Source of the DNA: a virus
Direction: 5' to 3' (one strand)
Virus record (IMG/VR): IMGVR_UViG_3300048583_000052
Coordinates: 1 to 49,286 of that record
DNA length: 49,286 bases
Shown: one piece after another, positions 13,408 to 23,643 of the stretch
Layout: each line of letters starts with the position of its first letter
Position numbering within the stretch: the first letter of the stretch is position 1
Position numbers and translations under genes: made by a program
Notes under the pieces: generated by a model
Seen by the model: only the letters and a program-made list of their open reading frames with translations
Database searches by the model: none
What the model was told of the DNA's origin: nothing

Positions 13408-15821
13408 AAAACAACTTCCCAAAACAAAAAATTGCTAATAGTAAAAAAACTAAGCAATGGGCTAAAGATTGTATAGACAAAGCTATAATGCTTACGTCTT
13501 TGGAAAATCCTACTATAAGACAGAGTAGGAAAAATAAAGTAATTAACTATAACTTACTTAATGATATATTAGATGAAAAAGATGTAAGAAGAATAGTTAA
13601 CCCTTATAATATTAAAGGCGCTTCTTTTCCTGCAAAGATGCAAAATTATCCTATTTGTTTACCTAAGATAGACTTATTAGTAGGAGAAGAATCTAAAAGA
13701 AGATTTTCTTATACTGTAGTTGCCCAAAGTAGAAATGTTATTGAGAGTAAAGATAAAGAAAGAGCAGATAATCTAAGAGAAGCAATTAATCAAATAGTAG
13801 CAGAAGGCAAAGAAGTACAAGAAGGGGCTTTAAACAATTACCTTAGAAAGAAATTAGACTATGTTAATTATGAGATGAAAGACTATAGAGAATTAGCTTC
13901 ATCTCTTATATTAGAACATTATTGGAAAGAATTAGAGCTTCCTAAGATGTTCAATGATGGTTTTATGGATTTACTTGCAGTAGCAGAAGAAAATTATTGT
14001 ATAGATATAGAAGTTGATGATGTTGTTGCTACTAGATGGAATCCTTTAAATGTAGAGACTTTTAGATCAGGAGGCTCTCCTTGGTTACAAGACGCAGAAA
14101 TAATTAAGTATTCAGAGTACTATCCTATTGGAATGGTAGTAGATAAATATAATGATTTTCTAAAGCCTTCTGATATTGATAAGTTAGAAATGAATAACTT
14201 CGGCACAAAAGATGAAGGAATACTTAATGTAAGACCAGATATGGAATTTAATAGACTTCCATATAATGCTATTAATAGAACAGGAAAAGATACTAATGGT
14301 GCTGTATTTGATTTTGGAAACGGAGAGTTATTTGATCCTAGTTTAAATAATGGAGCTTATTTTGGTAGTTCTTTTGATACTGATGGTAATGTATTAGTTA
14401 CTAAAGTTCTTTGGAAGTCTTTTAGAAAAATAGGATTTTTAACTTACTTTGATGAAAATGGTAGGTTACAAAAAGAAATGGTATCAGAAGAGTTTAAGGC
14501 TAATCCTGATTTAGGGCAAGATGTTAGATGGAGATGGATTTCAGAATGGTGGGAAGGAACTAAGATAGGAAATGGTTCTGACTCTATTTATGTAAAAGTA
14601 AGAAGAAGACCAGTACAGTTTAGAAAGAGTGGTAATCCTTCTGTATGTCAATCTGGAGTTGTAGGATTAGCATACAATATTAATTCTAATAAGGCTATGA
14701 GTCTATTAGATAGAATGAAGCCACTTCAGTATTTATACAATGTTCTAATGTATAGAACAGAATTAGCATTTGCTAAATCTCATGGTAAGATTATGAGATT
14801 GCCATTACATGAAATACCCGATAAATGGAGTATGGATAAATGGTTGGCATTTGCTTTTGGTCAAAATATTGCAGTATTTGATGCTTTTAAAGAAATAAAG
14901 AAAGGCCCAGCTACAGGTAAGTTAGCAGGTAATATGCAACAAAGTAATCAGGTTATTGATATGGAGATGGGTAGTTATATCCAACAACATGTTAGTATGA
15001 TGGTTTACATTAAAGAAGAGATAGGAGAAATTAGTGGAGTATCAAAAGCTAGACAAGGACAGATAGAAGAAAGAGCAGCAGTAGGAAATACTCAAAGAGA
15101 AGTATCTCAATCTGCACATATTACAGAAAGATGGTTTATGGCTCATGACCTTGTTAAGAAGAAGTTTCTAGAAGTACTATTAGATACTGCATTAGTTGCT
15201 CTTAAAAAGAATCCACACAAGGCAGAAATTATATTAGGTAGTTTTATAGCACAACAAGTAGAATTAGTAATAGATGAATTATCTCAAATAGAAATGGGTA
15301 TTCATGTATCTAATGCTTCTGAGGATATGGAATTACTTAATGCACTTAAACAACAAAGTGCTCAAGCTGTACAAGCTCAATTAATAAACTTCTCTGAGTT
15401 AGCTAATATATATGCATCTAAAAGTATAGCAGAAATTACTAGAAAATTAGAAAGTAATGAAGTTGCCAAATCAGAAAGAGAACAAGCTGCTGCTGAACAA
15501 GAAAATGCTACTTTACAAAAGATGGCAGAAGAAGAATTAGCTTGGGAAAAAGAAAAGCACTATAGTGAGCTTGAATTAAAGATGTATGAAATAGATACAA
15601 ATGCTGTATTAAAAGAGGCTCAATTGATGGAAACACAAGAGCCAGAGAATAGGATAATGGATATAGCTAAATTGAGACAAACACAGTTTCAAATAGAGCA
15701 AGATTATACAAAACACAAAGAGTTACTGGAATTAAAGAAAGAAGAACTAAGAGAAAAAATAAGAACTAATAAGTCTAAAGAAGCAATACAAAGATCGAAA
15801 CCAAAGGCTGTAGCAAGATAA
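13404..15821 (+). CDS. Portal protein, 805 aa
   Basis: Large portal of the crAss-like size, directly after TerL. It forms the dodecameric ring through which DNA passes. Supporting features: an N-terminal region with long helices, a central part with conserved-looking MKPLQYLYNVLMYRTELAF (450s) and GVSKARQGQIEERAAVGNT (550s), typical of portal stem and wing regions, and a charged coiled-coil C-terminus (from about residue 680, ending KSKEAIQRSKPKAVAR) as in portals with an internal barrel. No catalytic motif is expected. The call rests on position, size and these motifs. Confidence 0.85.
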   Translation: MKNNFPKQKIANSKKTKQWAKDCIDKAIMLTSLENPTIRQSRKNKVINYNLLNDILDEKDVRRIVNPYNIKGASFPAKMQNYPICLPKIDLLVGEESKRRFSYTVVAQSRNVIESKDKERADNLREAINQIVAEGKEVQEGALNNYLRKKLDYVNYEMKDYRELASSLILEHYWKELELPKMFNDGFMDLLAVAEENYCIDIEVDDVVATRWNPLNVETFRSGGSPWLQDAEIIKYSEYYPIGMVVDKYNDFLKPSDIDKLEMNNFGTKDEGILNVRPDMEFNRLPYNAINRTGKDTNGAVFDFGNGELFDPSLNNGAYFGSSFDTDGNVLVTKVLWKSFRKIGFLTYFDENGRLQKEMVSEEFKANPDLGQDVRWRWISEWWEGTKIGNGSDSIYVKVRRRPVQFRKSGNPSVCQSGVVGLAYNINSNKAMSLLDRMKPLQYLYNVLMYRTELAFAKSHGKIMRLPLHEIPDKWSMDKWLAFAFGQNIAVFDAFKEIKKGPATGKLAGNMQQSNQVIDMEMGSYIQQHVSMMVYIKEEIGEISGVSKARQGQIEERAAVGNTQREVSQSAHITERWFMAHDLVKKKFLEVLLDTALVALKKNPHKAEIILGSFIAQQVELVIDELSQIEMGIHVSNASEDMELLNALKQQSAQAVQAQLINFSELANIYASKSIAEITRKLESNEVAKSEREQAAAEQENATLQKMAEEELAWEKEKHYSELELKMYEIDTNAVLKEAQLMETQEPENRIMDIAKLRQTQFQIEQDYTKHKELLELKKEELREKIRTNKSKEAIQRSKPKAVAR

Positions 15822-15913
15822 GTTTCTTTAAATAGCCATTGTATTTTATTTAACTTCATGTGATTTGTACCTTATACAAGTAATTTAACTAAATTCGTAT
15901 TTAAAATAATTTT

Positions 15914-17083
15914 ATGTTAGTTGACGGAATTGAAGTCGAAGATGAAAATGAAGATCAGTTAGACAATAACGCTCTTTCATTATTCTTCGATGATATAGAT
16001 GGAAACCCAGATGATGTTGCCGCCCCTCCATTGGTTAAACAAGGAGACGGGCTACAAAATGTAGAAGATGTAGAAGATGATGATGATAAAAGTATAGACC
16101 CTTCTACTCTATTTGATCTAGAAGAACCATCTGAAGAAGATGTAGCTAGAATTAAAAAAGAAGAACAAGCTCCTGTAACAAAGAATAATAATGTTATAAA
16201 AGCATTTGCTAAGGAGCTTATAGATGAAAATATACTAGATATTGATGATGCAGAACTAGATAAAATTGAGTCTGTAGACGATATAAAAGAAGCTCTAAAA
16301 GAAACGGTATCTAAAAGGGAGTTTGCTAATCTTAATGATAATCAAAAAGAATATTTAGAACTGTTAAAAGCAGGAGTACCAGATCAAGTAGTACAACAAT
16401 TTCAGATCAATATTAATACTCTTAAAGATATAAATGAAGCATCTTTAGAAAATGATTTAGAACTTGCAGAAGAATTATACTCTATAGACCTAAAGCAAAA
16501 AGGTTTTAGTGAAGCTAAGATTAAGACTTATGTAGATAGGGCTAAAGAAAAAGGAGTACTAGTAGAAGAAGCATTAGATTCTAGAGATAGTTTAATAGAA
16601 ACTGAGACTAAAAATATTACAGCACAGAAAGAAGCAGGATTAAAAAAACAAGAAGCCGATAAAAAGAAACATCAAGAAAAAATAACTAGTTTAAAGACTG
16701 CCCTATCAAAAGAATATGAAGTATTTAAAGGAGTTAAACTTACTAAAGTAGAGTCTGAAAAAGTACTTAATTCTATTTTCAATCCCTCTTTTAAAGACGA
16801 GAATGGAAATAAAATAGATATAATCAAGAAGTACTCCAGTGAAAACCCTGTTGATTTTACTATACGACTTCATTATCTCTTACTTAATGGCTTCTTTGAT
16901 AAAGGATTTGATATTGCAACTAAGGTGAGCGGAGTAAAACAAGTTGCTTCTAAAAAAGTAAATGATTTTGAAAAGCTACTTATGAAAGAACAGAATAAAT
17001 CTAATGTTGGTAGAGGTGCTAATGCTAATGCCAGTGTAGAAAAATCTGTCAATTCTCTAGTAGCCGCAATAAACAGCTTATAA
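15914..17083 (+). CDS. Probable scaffolding protein, 389 aa
   Basis: Lies between portal and major capsid protein. Very acidic N-terminal 80 residues (runs of D and E), a helical middle with lysine- and glutamate-rich coiled coils (about 200-260), and a serine- and asparagine-rich end. This is the classic composition of a phage scaffold that guides capsid assembly and then leaves or is cleaved. No protease motif is seen. The 92-base gap before it has a small 5-bp hairpin (15865-15879) but no clear promoter. Confidence 0.7.
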   Translation: MLVDGIEVEDENEDQLDNNALSLFFDDIDGNPDDVAAPPLVKQGDGLQNVEDVEDDDDKSIDPSTLFDLEEPSEEDVARIKKEEQAPVTKNNNVIKAFAKELIDENILDIDDAELDKIESVDDIKEALKETVSKREFANLNDNQKEYLELLKAGVPDQVVQQFQININTLKDINEASLENDLELAEELYSIDLKQKGFSEAKIKTYVDRAKEKGVLVEEALDSRDSLIETETKNITAQKEAGLKKQEADKKKHQEKITSLKTALSKEYEVFKGVKLTKVESEKVLNSIFNPSFKDENGNKIDIIKKYSSENPVDFTIRLHYLLLNGFFDKGFDIATKVSGVKQVASKKVNDFEKLLMKEQNKSNVGRGANANASVEKSVNSLVAAINSL

Positions 17084-17122
17084 CATAAACCCATATAATT
17101 AAAACAAAAAACAAAAATAAAC

Positions 17123-18601
17123 ATGAGTAAGTTTTCACCGTTGCAAATGACAGATGCTACTAGTTGGTCAGGATTGACTACTAAGAATCACCTTGCAACT
17201 ATTTTTCAAGCATCTCCACAAGTGGCAAGTAAAGTAATCACTAAGATCTTTAATGCTAACGTATCTACTACAACTGATACCTATATGGATGAAGTAGGAG
17301 CAGTATTACGTCTTAAAGACGATACTGACTATACTTGGAGACTTATGGGGTCAGCGAAGAAAAACCTTCCTCTTGTTCAAGCAAGAATAGCAGGTACACC
17401 TATTACAGCAGCATCTCGTTGTGGTCAGAACCATTCTGAGTTTGAAGTTGTATTTAGTGAACATTACTTTCATGATGTACAATTGATTGTAGGTCATAAA
17501 AATGAAAGGTATTCATTGCAAATTTTAGATGACCCTACTAAAGAAGGTACTAATTTTGTTTATAGGGTGAAACTTATGACAGGAGATAGTACTTTGTTCA
17601 TGCCATACGAAGAACTTTTACCAGGTAAAAGATTCAGCAAGGACTGGACACCAGTAGAACAAACACTATCTGAAAAAGGTAGTCCTGTAGATTACACTTC
17701 TCCTTTTGATATGAGAAATGCTATTAGCTTCTTGCGTAAAGAACAAACTTTTGCAGGTAATATGCTAAATAGACCATTTGGTACTGCGTTTAAAGATGAT
17801 AAAGGTAATACCTTTATGATTTGGGAACAGTATGCATCTTATCAAATGGATGTTGATATGATGACAGAGAAAAACTATGCACTTGTATTTTCTACTGCTA
17901 ACAGAGCAGCAGATGGAACATATAAGAATGTAGGAAAATCAGGGTACTTTATTGTACAAGGAGCAGGTCTTCGTCAACAATCAGAATGTTCTTATTCAGA
18001 ATACTATACTAACTTTACAATTGATTTGCCTACTAATATGTTAGTAGACTTATCAGAAGGAAGGTTAAAATCTGATAGTAGGAATTTCATCATGAAAACA
18101 GGAGAACGAGGTGGAGTTAAATTCCATAAGGCTTTGGAAAATAACACTGCTCTTTATACACCTAATCGTGATAATGATAGAATATATAATGCCGCAGGTA
18201 AAAAAGGTGTTAATATGCCTAAAGGATACGGCGGACAGTTTGTTGAATACAAAGCACCCAATGGAGTGGTACTTGGTATAGAGATGGACAGTGCTTACGA
18301 TGATAGAGTAAGAAATAAAGTATACCACCCCGAAGGTGGGGTAGCAGAGTCTCATAGGTTTGATATATTCGACCTAGGAACACAAGGAGGCGAAGCTAAT
18401 ATACAGAAAGTTACAGTTGATGGTAGTGAATATATCATGGGTATAGAACCTGGACTTAGAAACCCGTTATCAGCAGATGGTAAGAGAAATATCATGAGTA
18501 CTGCTAAAGATGGATGGAAAGAACACAGAGCTTGTTATATTTCTGGTATGGTAATTGATCCTACTAAAACTGCGGCTCTTATTCCAGACATTTTAGAATA
18601 A
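17123..18601 (+). CDS. Major capsid protein, 492 aa
   Basis: Size and sequence style fit the crAss-like major capsid protein with HK97 fold. It begins MSKFSPLQMTDATSWSGLTT, has the conserved-looking RCGQNHSEFEVVFSEHYFHD (from about 99) and a region with MLNRPFGTAFKDDKGNTFMIW, followed by a beta-rich remainder. Codon use includes more preferred codons than its neighbours, as expected for the most abundant virion protein. It follows the scaffold after 39 bases, in the usual order. Confidence 0.88.
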   Translation: MSKFSPLQMTDATSWSGLTTKNHLATIFQASPQVASKVITKIFNANVSTTTDTYMDEVGAVLRLKDDTDYTWRLMGSAKKNLPLVQARIAGTPITAASRCGQNHSEFEVVFSEHYFHDVQLIVGHKNERYSLQILDDPTKEGTNFVYRVKLMTGDSTLFMPYEELLPGKRFSKDWTPVEQTLSEKGSPVDYTSPFDMRNAISFLRKEQTFAGNMLNRPFGTAFKDDKGNTFMIWEQYASYQMDVDMMTEKNYALVFSTANRAADGTYKNVGKSGYFIVQGAGLRQQSECSYSEYYTNFTIDLPTNMLVDLSEGRLKSDSRNFIMKTGERGGVKFHKALENNTALYTPNRDNDRIYNAAGKKGVNMPKGYGGQFVEYKAPNGVVLGIEMDSAYDDRVRNKVYHPEGGVAESHRFDIFDLGTQGGEANIQKVTVDGSEYIMGIEPGLRNPLSADGKRNIMSTAKDGWKEHRACYISGMVIDPTKTAALIPDILE

Positions 18602-18612
18602 AAATCAAGTTA

Positions 18613-19518
18613 ATGAATACACAAGATCAAATAGCCCCTGTTTCAGTAATGGAACAGGGGTATATTCCTGAGAAAGTATTATATGTAGTTAAGCCAATAC
18701 TACGTGTAAGAAATGGAGTACCAGTTTCTCATGAAACAAATTTTAAGTTTTTAGATACCCATGATTCTATAGGACTACCTATGGTAGCTGATAGACGACA
18801 GAAAAGATTTGTTAACCCTTTTAAAAGTGAAGCTGAAATTCAGTGGTTAGAAAAAAAGCTGAATAAATCAATTAACGTATATGATGGGGATAATATATTT
18901 TTGTCTAATTTTAGGGTAATACTTAAAAAAACTAAAACAGATGAAGAGCACTTAACTTTATGGACTGATAATCCCAATGAGTTGCTTTCTATTAGAATAC
19001 TACAAGCTAATAGAGATTTAATATGTGCAGATAATACATTAAGAATTACAGATATACCAATTACTTGTAGATATACATTAGGCCCAATAGATAAAGAATT
19101 TGAACTTGAATTATCACAAGCTGATGTTCAAAAAGATATATGGGCGTTCTATTCAAGTGCAGAAAACGATCCTAGAAAACTAGGAGCATTTATAAAACTG
19201 TTAAAGCCTAGTGCTATTATAGATTATACTGATTTAAAATGGCTTAGGAAAGAAACATACAACTTAATACAAGCTGATCCAGAAAAAGCATATGTTGTTA
19301 TCAGTGATAAAGACATGCAATATAAAGTATTTTGGGAAAACGCAACAGAAACAAGAGCAGTTGTTTTTACAGATGAAGGTTGGTGTATATATGGCAGTAG
19401 TATTCCTTTTGCTATTAATAAACACCAAGCTATAGAGTACTTTAAGAATCCAAAGAACTCTGAAGAAGTTAATATTATTAAGGCAAGAATTAAACAAGTT
19501 AGAGATTCAGCAGTTTAA
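18613..19518 (+). CDS. Probable virion protein, 301 aa
   Basis: Directly after the major capsid gene. The product (begins MNTQDQIAPVSVMEQGYIPE) has no membrane segment and a C-terminal half with AYVVISDKDMQYKVFW and a final helix. Its place suggests a capsid accessory or connector protein. I do not recognise a fold. Confidence 0.7.
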   Translation: MNTQDQIAPVSVMEQGYIPEKVLYVVKPILRVRNGVPVSHETNFKFLDTHDSIGLPMVADRRQKRFVNPFKSEAEIQWLEKKLNKSINVYDGDNIFLSNFRVILKKTKTDEEHLTLWTDNPNELLSIRILQANRDLICADNTLRITDIPITCRYTLGPIDKEFELELSQADVQKDIWAFYSSAENDPRKLGAFIKLLKPSAIIDYTDLKWLRKETYNLIQADPEKAYVVISDKDMQYKVFWENATETRAVVFTDEGWCIYGSSIPFAINKHQAIEYFKNPKNSEEVNIIKARIKQVRDSAV

Positions 19519-19521
19519 ACA

Positions 19522-20235
19522 ATGACAGCTAATGAAATGAAACTGGCAATAGAGAACCAACTAGATATAGTTGGTTCTTTTTCTGCTCCTGAAATTTCAG
19601 ATGAACAGGCATCTCAATTAATAAATGATGCTATATTCTCTATTCTTAAAAGAATTATATCAGAAGGAGTAGAGTTTAATGAATATAACAGAGGATTTGT
19701 TGCTCCTTTAAAACGTAAAGGAACATTAAATACTAGTTTCACAAATGATGATAATCATTTAAATGGTACATTTTGGCAACTTCCAAATGATGTATTCTTA
19801 ATTCTACAAGAAGAATGTATCATAGATAAAAGAGATTGTTTTACAGGAAAGTTAGGTAGAGTTAATATACTTCCAGTTACGGAAGATTATGTTAATTTGA
19901 ACATAAAGAACTTTGAAAAACGACCTTATTTCAATGGAAGCGACGGATTAGTCTGGAGAATACTATTTAATAAAAACAGTAGTACTGATAATAAAATTTC
20001 TGAATTATTAACATCAGGTTCTTTTAATGTATCTAAGTACAAATTCCGATATTTGACTAAGCCTAAAACTGTAGTAGTTAATCAAATTGATGAAGGTTCA
20101 CAAGTTAACTCTGAAATATGGGAAGAATATCATCAAGATATAATTAACGTAGCGTCACTATTAGGAATAGAAGAATTACAACAACAAGAAAGATTTCAAA
20201 CCAAAGCAGCAGTTAATGCTCAACAAGGGGTTTAA
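19522..20235 (+). CDS. Probable head-tail connector (adaptor), 237 aa
   Basis: Helical N-terminus (MTANEMKLAIENQLDIVGSF, then ISDEQASQLINDAI), a beta middle, then KYKFRYLTKPKTVVVNQID (about 175-193), followed by a helix with HQDIINVASLLGIEEL. The Y-x-F-x-Y-L-x-K-P motif, then a final helix, is one I associate with neck or adaptor proteins of Bacteroidota podoviruses. It starts 3 bases after the previous stop. Exact position in the neck cannot be told. Confidence 0.65.
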   Translation: MTANEMKLAIENQLDIVGSFSAPEISDEQASQLINDAIFSILKRIISEGVEFNEYNRGFVAPLKRKGTLNTSFTNDDNHLNGTFWQLPNDVFLILQEECIIDKRDCFTGKLGRVNILPVTEDYVNLNIKNFEKRPYFNGSDGLVWRILFNKNSSTDNKISELLTSGSFNVSKYKFRYLTKPKTVVVNQIDEGSQVNSEIWEEYHQDIINVASLLGIEELQQQERFQTKAAVNAQQGV

Positions 20236-20269
20236 AGCCCTATAAATTTAACCATATAAAAATAAAACA

Positions 20270-21574
20270 ATGTTTAATGTACAGCAAATTGAAAGAGTAT
20301 TCGTAGCAGGTGCAGCTACTCTAACTACAGGGTTAGCAAATGCTCTTAATATAGGAGAAATTGGAATGTTTACTCCACAAGGAGCAAGAGTACTAGGAGC
20401 TAGTATTGCTGCTACTAATGAATTTGTACTTATTCAAAAACTAGCAGATGGAAGTTTGATAGTTTCTGATAATATAAAAAGAGCAGACATAACCAATATG
20501 AACCAAGCTCTAGGTGCTGCTAAAACAGAACAAACAGAGTATATTGGTTATAACGGTACTTCTGGAGATATTGCAGAAATTTCAGATAATCTTTATGATG
20601 TTTCTATCTTTGTAGAAGAACTTTATAGTGCTACTAAAGATAATAAGTATGTAAAGCACTTTAGAGCAAATACAGGAGCAACTGCTGATAAACATGAGGT
20701 AGTACAACAACTAGTTAGAGACGCTATTAGAAACGTAGGTATTACATCTAAAGACCCACAACCTATTCTTAAAGCAGAGATAGTATGTGATAATGCAGGC
20801 GCAGCAGTACCTACTGATGGAGGTACAAACAATTATATTTTTACTAAAGGCTCTAAGTATTTTACTAACGCAGATATTGATGATGCTACTGGTGGAACTC
20901 TTTTAGCAGTAGGGGCTTTTCTTAGAATAGGCACAGCAGTTACTGATCCTTTGTACAAGATAGTAGCAATAGACACAGCAAATAATATAGGAACTTTAGA
21001 CACAGTTTATCAAGGAGAAACAGCTACAATTGCTCATACTTCAATAGAACAAGTTTCAGCAGCTAACTTTGCAGCAGCCGCAGTAGGAGTTAAACTTACT
21101 GGACTTGAAATACCATTCAATTATGGTAGAATAGGAAGAATGAGATACAGAAAAAATATCTGGACTACTACAATGCGTAACTTTGGTACTACCTTATTTA
21201 CACAATCACAGGCAGCTACAGATGGTAGGAATATTACTCCAATGGTAGCAGAAAGAGAATACTTTCATCAAAAACCTGAATTTGGAGACAACAAATTTGA
21301 GATAGATAATGGTAGACCGATACTATTTGATAGTCGCAGCCTTGTAGATTCTGCAATACCTTATTATCATGCTATTACAATACGGCATACTAGTGGTCAG
21401 AATGATATGTTTAGAAAAGACTTATCAGAAAAACAAGTAACTATTTATACTACGGGCGGAGCAGGAGCAGCAAATGATCCTAACTTTATGTTAGAAGATA
21501 CTAATGGTCTTAGGCTTTTACTATCTAGTGTATCAAATGCTTTAGGATTTGGTACAATGACTGATCCTGCATAA
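20270..21574 (+). CDS. Abundant-type virion structural protein, 434 aa
   Basis: Begins MFNVQQIERVFVAGAATLTT. Alanine-, glycine- and threonine-rich beta protein with an internal beta domain (about 190-270) and a C-terminal part with RYRKNIWTTTMRNFGTTLFT. Ends before a strong terminator. Composition, codon use and place in the operon suggest a high-copy virion component such as an auxiliary capsid or tail-shaft protein. I cannot decide between these from sequence. Confidence 0.7.
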   Translation: MFNVQQIERVFVAGAATLTTGLANALNIGEIGMFTPQGARVLGASIAATNEFVLIQKLADGSLIVSDNIKRADITNMNQALGAAKTEQTEYIGYNGTSGDIAEISDNLYDVSIFVEELYSATKDNKYVKHFRANTGATADKHEVVQQLVRDAIRNVGITSKDPQPILKAEIVCDNAGAAVPTDGGTNNYIFTKGSKYFTNADIDDATGGTLLAVGAFLRIGTAVTDPLYKIVAIDTANNIGTLDTVYQGETATIAHTSIEQVSAANFAAAAVGVKLTGLEIPFNYGRIGRMRYRKNIWTTTMRNFGTTLFTQSQAATDGRNITPMVAEREYFHQKPEFGDNKFEIDNGRPILFDSRSLVDSAIPYYHAITIRHTSGQNDMFRKDLSEKQVTIYTTGGAGAANDPNFMLEDTNGLRLLLSSVSNALGFGTMTDPA

Positions 21575-21601
21575 TAATAAAGTATTAGTTGGTTGGTGGA
21601 A

Positions 21602-21636
21602 GGGGGAAGAGTTTAGTACTTTTCCCCCATTTTTTT
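21602..21636 (+). terminator. Rho-independent terminator ending the capsid operon
   Basis: GGGGGAAGAG (21602-21611), 7-base loop, CTTTTCCCCC (21619-21628): 10 pairs including one G-T, then ATTTTTTT. The strongest G-C stem in the window; it divides assembly genes from the appendage module. Confidence 0.92.
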
Positions 21637-21659
21637 AAATGTAATCAATTTAAATACAA

Positions 21660-22202
21660 ATGCCTTTAGTTCCAAAGTTAAATATATGTGTCAAGAATAC
21701 TGGTATATTTATATATGATATAACGGGTTTATATTCTTTAGACGATAATGCAGGTGGATTTGGAGATCCAAATGAAGTATATGCTGATATTACATCAGCA
21801 GTAGTTACAATAACTAATACTACTAATGGACTTACAGATACTATAACTTTATCTTTTGAAGATTTAGAAGAAGCAAATGTACTTACTTTTGGCCCTTTTC
21901 CTAATCCTTATGGAGATGGAATATGGAAAATTAAATATAAAGTAGTTACATCAGAAGGTACTTATGAAGATTTCTGTATAGAAAGATTCTTTATGCCTAA
22001 TGCAGATTGTTGTGTTGATACTTATTTAATGAGTTTATTAGATGGGTTCAATATGAATGATGTGAATTACTTAACTATTGCTATGAAATTATCTGCTTTA
22101 AGAAAAGCATTAATACTATCTGCATATAGTTTAAATAAAGATAGAATAAATTACTATCTGAATCAACTTAATCAAGTATGTAAGACATGTGTAACTGTGT
22201 AG
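21660..22202 (+). CDS. Appendage-module protein, 180 aa, cysteine-rich end
   Basis: First gene after the terminator. Beta-rich N-terminal 110 residues with Ig-like spacing (AVVTITNTTNGLTDTITLSF), then a helical C-terminal part with cysteine pairs NADCCVDT and QVCKTCVTV. It could be a base or adaptor protein of the appendages. No family is recognised. It overlaps the next gene by 16 bases. Confidence 0.65.
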   Translation: MPLVPKLNICVKNTGIFIYDITGLYSLDDNAGGFGDPNEVYADITSAVVTITNTTNGLTDTITLSFEDLEEANVLTFGPFPNPYGDGIWKIKYKVVTSEGTYEDFCIERFFMPNADCCVDTYLMSLLDGFNMNDVNYLTIAMKLSALRKALILSAYSLNKDRINYYLNQLNQVCKTCVTV

Positions 22203-22873
22203 GAAATTGTGTATGTGAAGGTTATCCAATGGAGATACCTCAAGAAATAGTAAATAGTCTTAAAGCTCCTGAGATTGTAGCAATACAAGTAAATGGAGAT
22301 AATACTATTACTGTAACATTAAGTGATTCTAGTAGTTATACTACTACTAATACTATTGTTATTCCCTCTTATGTTAATAAGAGTTTTGTAGTAGCTTATT
22401 ATAATGCTAATTTAATTGATACTTTAAAATCAGTAACGACTACAGGAACACCTTTATTATTCAATTGGGCTAATGCTAATCCTGCTTATCTAGGTTCTGA
22501 AATAGAATTTACATTTAATGGTGGTGCACAAGGAAGTGGATTTGAAGGAGCATCTACAGGAGGAAATTTAGTATTAACTGTACTTAATATAGCAGGAGAT
22601 ACCCCAATATTAACTTTAAATAATAGTCATTATCCATATGATTATTTATATTTTGGTAAAGCAACATTAAGTAATATAGGAGGGTTTTGTTATGTTACTG
22701 TAGATATAAATATTTCTGTTACATCAATTGGATTTTTTGAAACTATAAGAAGCTATAGTGTTATTTCATGTAGTTTATTAACTGATGTTAGTTTCAAAAT
22801 AGAACAACTTACTCCTAATGCTACAGCAGCTAGTTTTGTGTTTAAAACATCATTAAAAATAACTCACCCATGA
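22187..22873 (+). CDS. Probable appendage protein, 228 aa
   Basis: Starts MCNCVGNCVCEGYPMEIPQE, a cysteine-rich N-terminus next to the cysteine-rich end of the previous product; an alternative ATG at 22229 would remove it. The rest is threonine-, serine- and asparagine-rich beta sequence as in fibre or spike proteins. ATGA overlap with the next gene. Confidence 0.6.
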   Translation: MCNCVGNCVCEGYPMEIPQEIVNSLKAPEIVAIQVNGDNTITVTLSDSSSYTTTNTIVIPSYVNKSFVVAYYNANLIDTLKSVTTTGTPLLFNWANANPAYLGSEIEFTFNGGAQGSGFEGASTGGNLVLTVLNIAGDTPILTLNNSHYPYDYLYFGKATLSNIGGFCYVTVDINISVTSIGFFETIRSYSVISCSLLTDVSFKIEQLTPNATAASFVFKTSLKITHP

Positions 22874-23643
22874 TAAGGCCATTTAATATATTAGCTAATA
22901 GTAATTATACTATAGATGCTAATGAAGCATCTAGAAGATTTGTAGCATTAGGAAATGTAACATTATTAGCTCATGTTTCTGTAGTTTTAGGGGGCGCCTC
23001 TGTAAAAAATGGAACTATAGTAGAGTTAGATTACTTTGGTACTGGTATGAATATTAGTACTTATTCGTTAATTATCTTTGGAGTAAATATAAGCGCATAT
23101 GCAACATCAGATTTAAAGTTTACTGCTTATAGAATAGGTGGAGCATGGAGAGTATCAGTAACTAATCTTAATACTTTTGTATTATCTGATGGTATAGTTA
23201 TTGAAGTTAAGTTAGCAAATTTAGCAGTTACCACAGGTAAAATAGGCCCAAATGCTGTTACTTCTCCAAAATTAAGTGAAGAAGTATCTACTAATGCAGT
23301 AACAGTAGAAGTAATCTTAGATGCAGCTACTAAAGATAATACTAGAAGCATTTATATTCCTCATAGATATAGATTATCTAGTTATTATTACAAAGTAATT
23401 GATACAATAGAAGCAACTAATTCTGCTACTTTTGTGGTAAAACAAAATACAACTACTTTACATACCTTAATATTAACAGGAGGTACAGCAGTAGGAACAG
23501 AGGCACTAGTTACTATTCCCCCACTAGATGCTATATATAGTCCTGCTGCTACTACTCTTAACATAGAATGTAGTAAAACTACAGCAGGTGGTAGAGTATT
23601 GTTTACTTTCTTTGTACAGAAAACTGAAGCATACGTTATATAA
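22870..23643 (+). CDS. Probable fibre protein, 257 aa
   Basis: Beta-rich sequence with VEVKLANLAVTTGKIGPNAV, then SPKLSEEV (about 118-145), the 'xxVTTxKIxxxAVTxxKL' pattern seen in trimeric phage fibres. Weak hydrophobic strands alternate with T, S and N. ATGA overlap upstream and one-base overlap downstream. The receptor is unknown. Confidence 0.65.
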   Translation: MIRPFNILANSNYTIDANEASRRFVALGNVTLLAHVSVVLGGASVKNGTIVELDYFGTGMNISTYSLIIFGVNISAYATSDLKFTAYRIGGAWRVSVTNLNTFVLSDGIVIEVKLANLAVTTGKIGPNAVTSPKLSEEVSTNAVTVEVILDAATKDNTRSIYIPHRYRLSSYYYKVIDTIEATNSATFVVKQNTTTLHTLILTGGTAVGTEALVTIPPLDAIYSPAATTLNIECSKTTAGGRVLFTFFVQKTEAYVI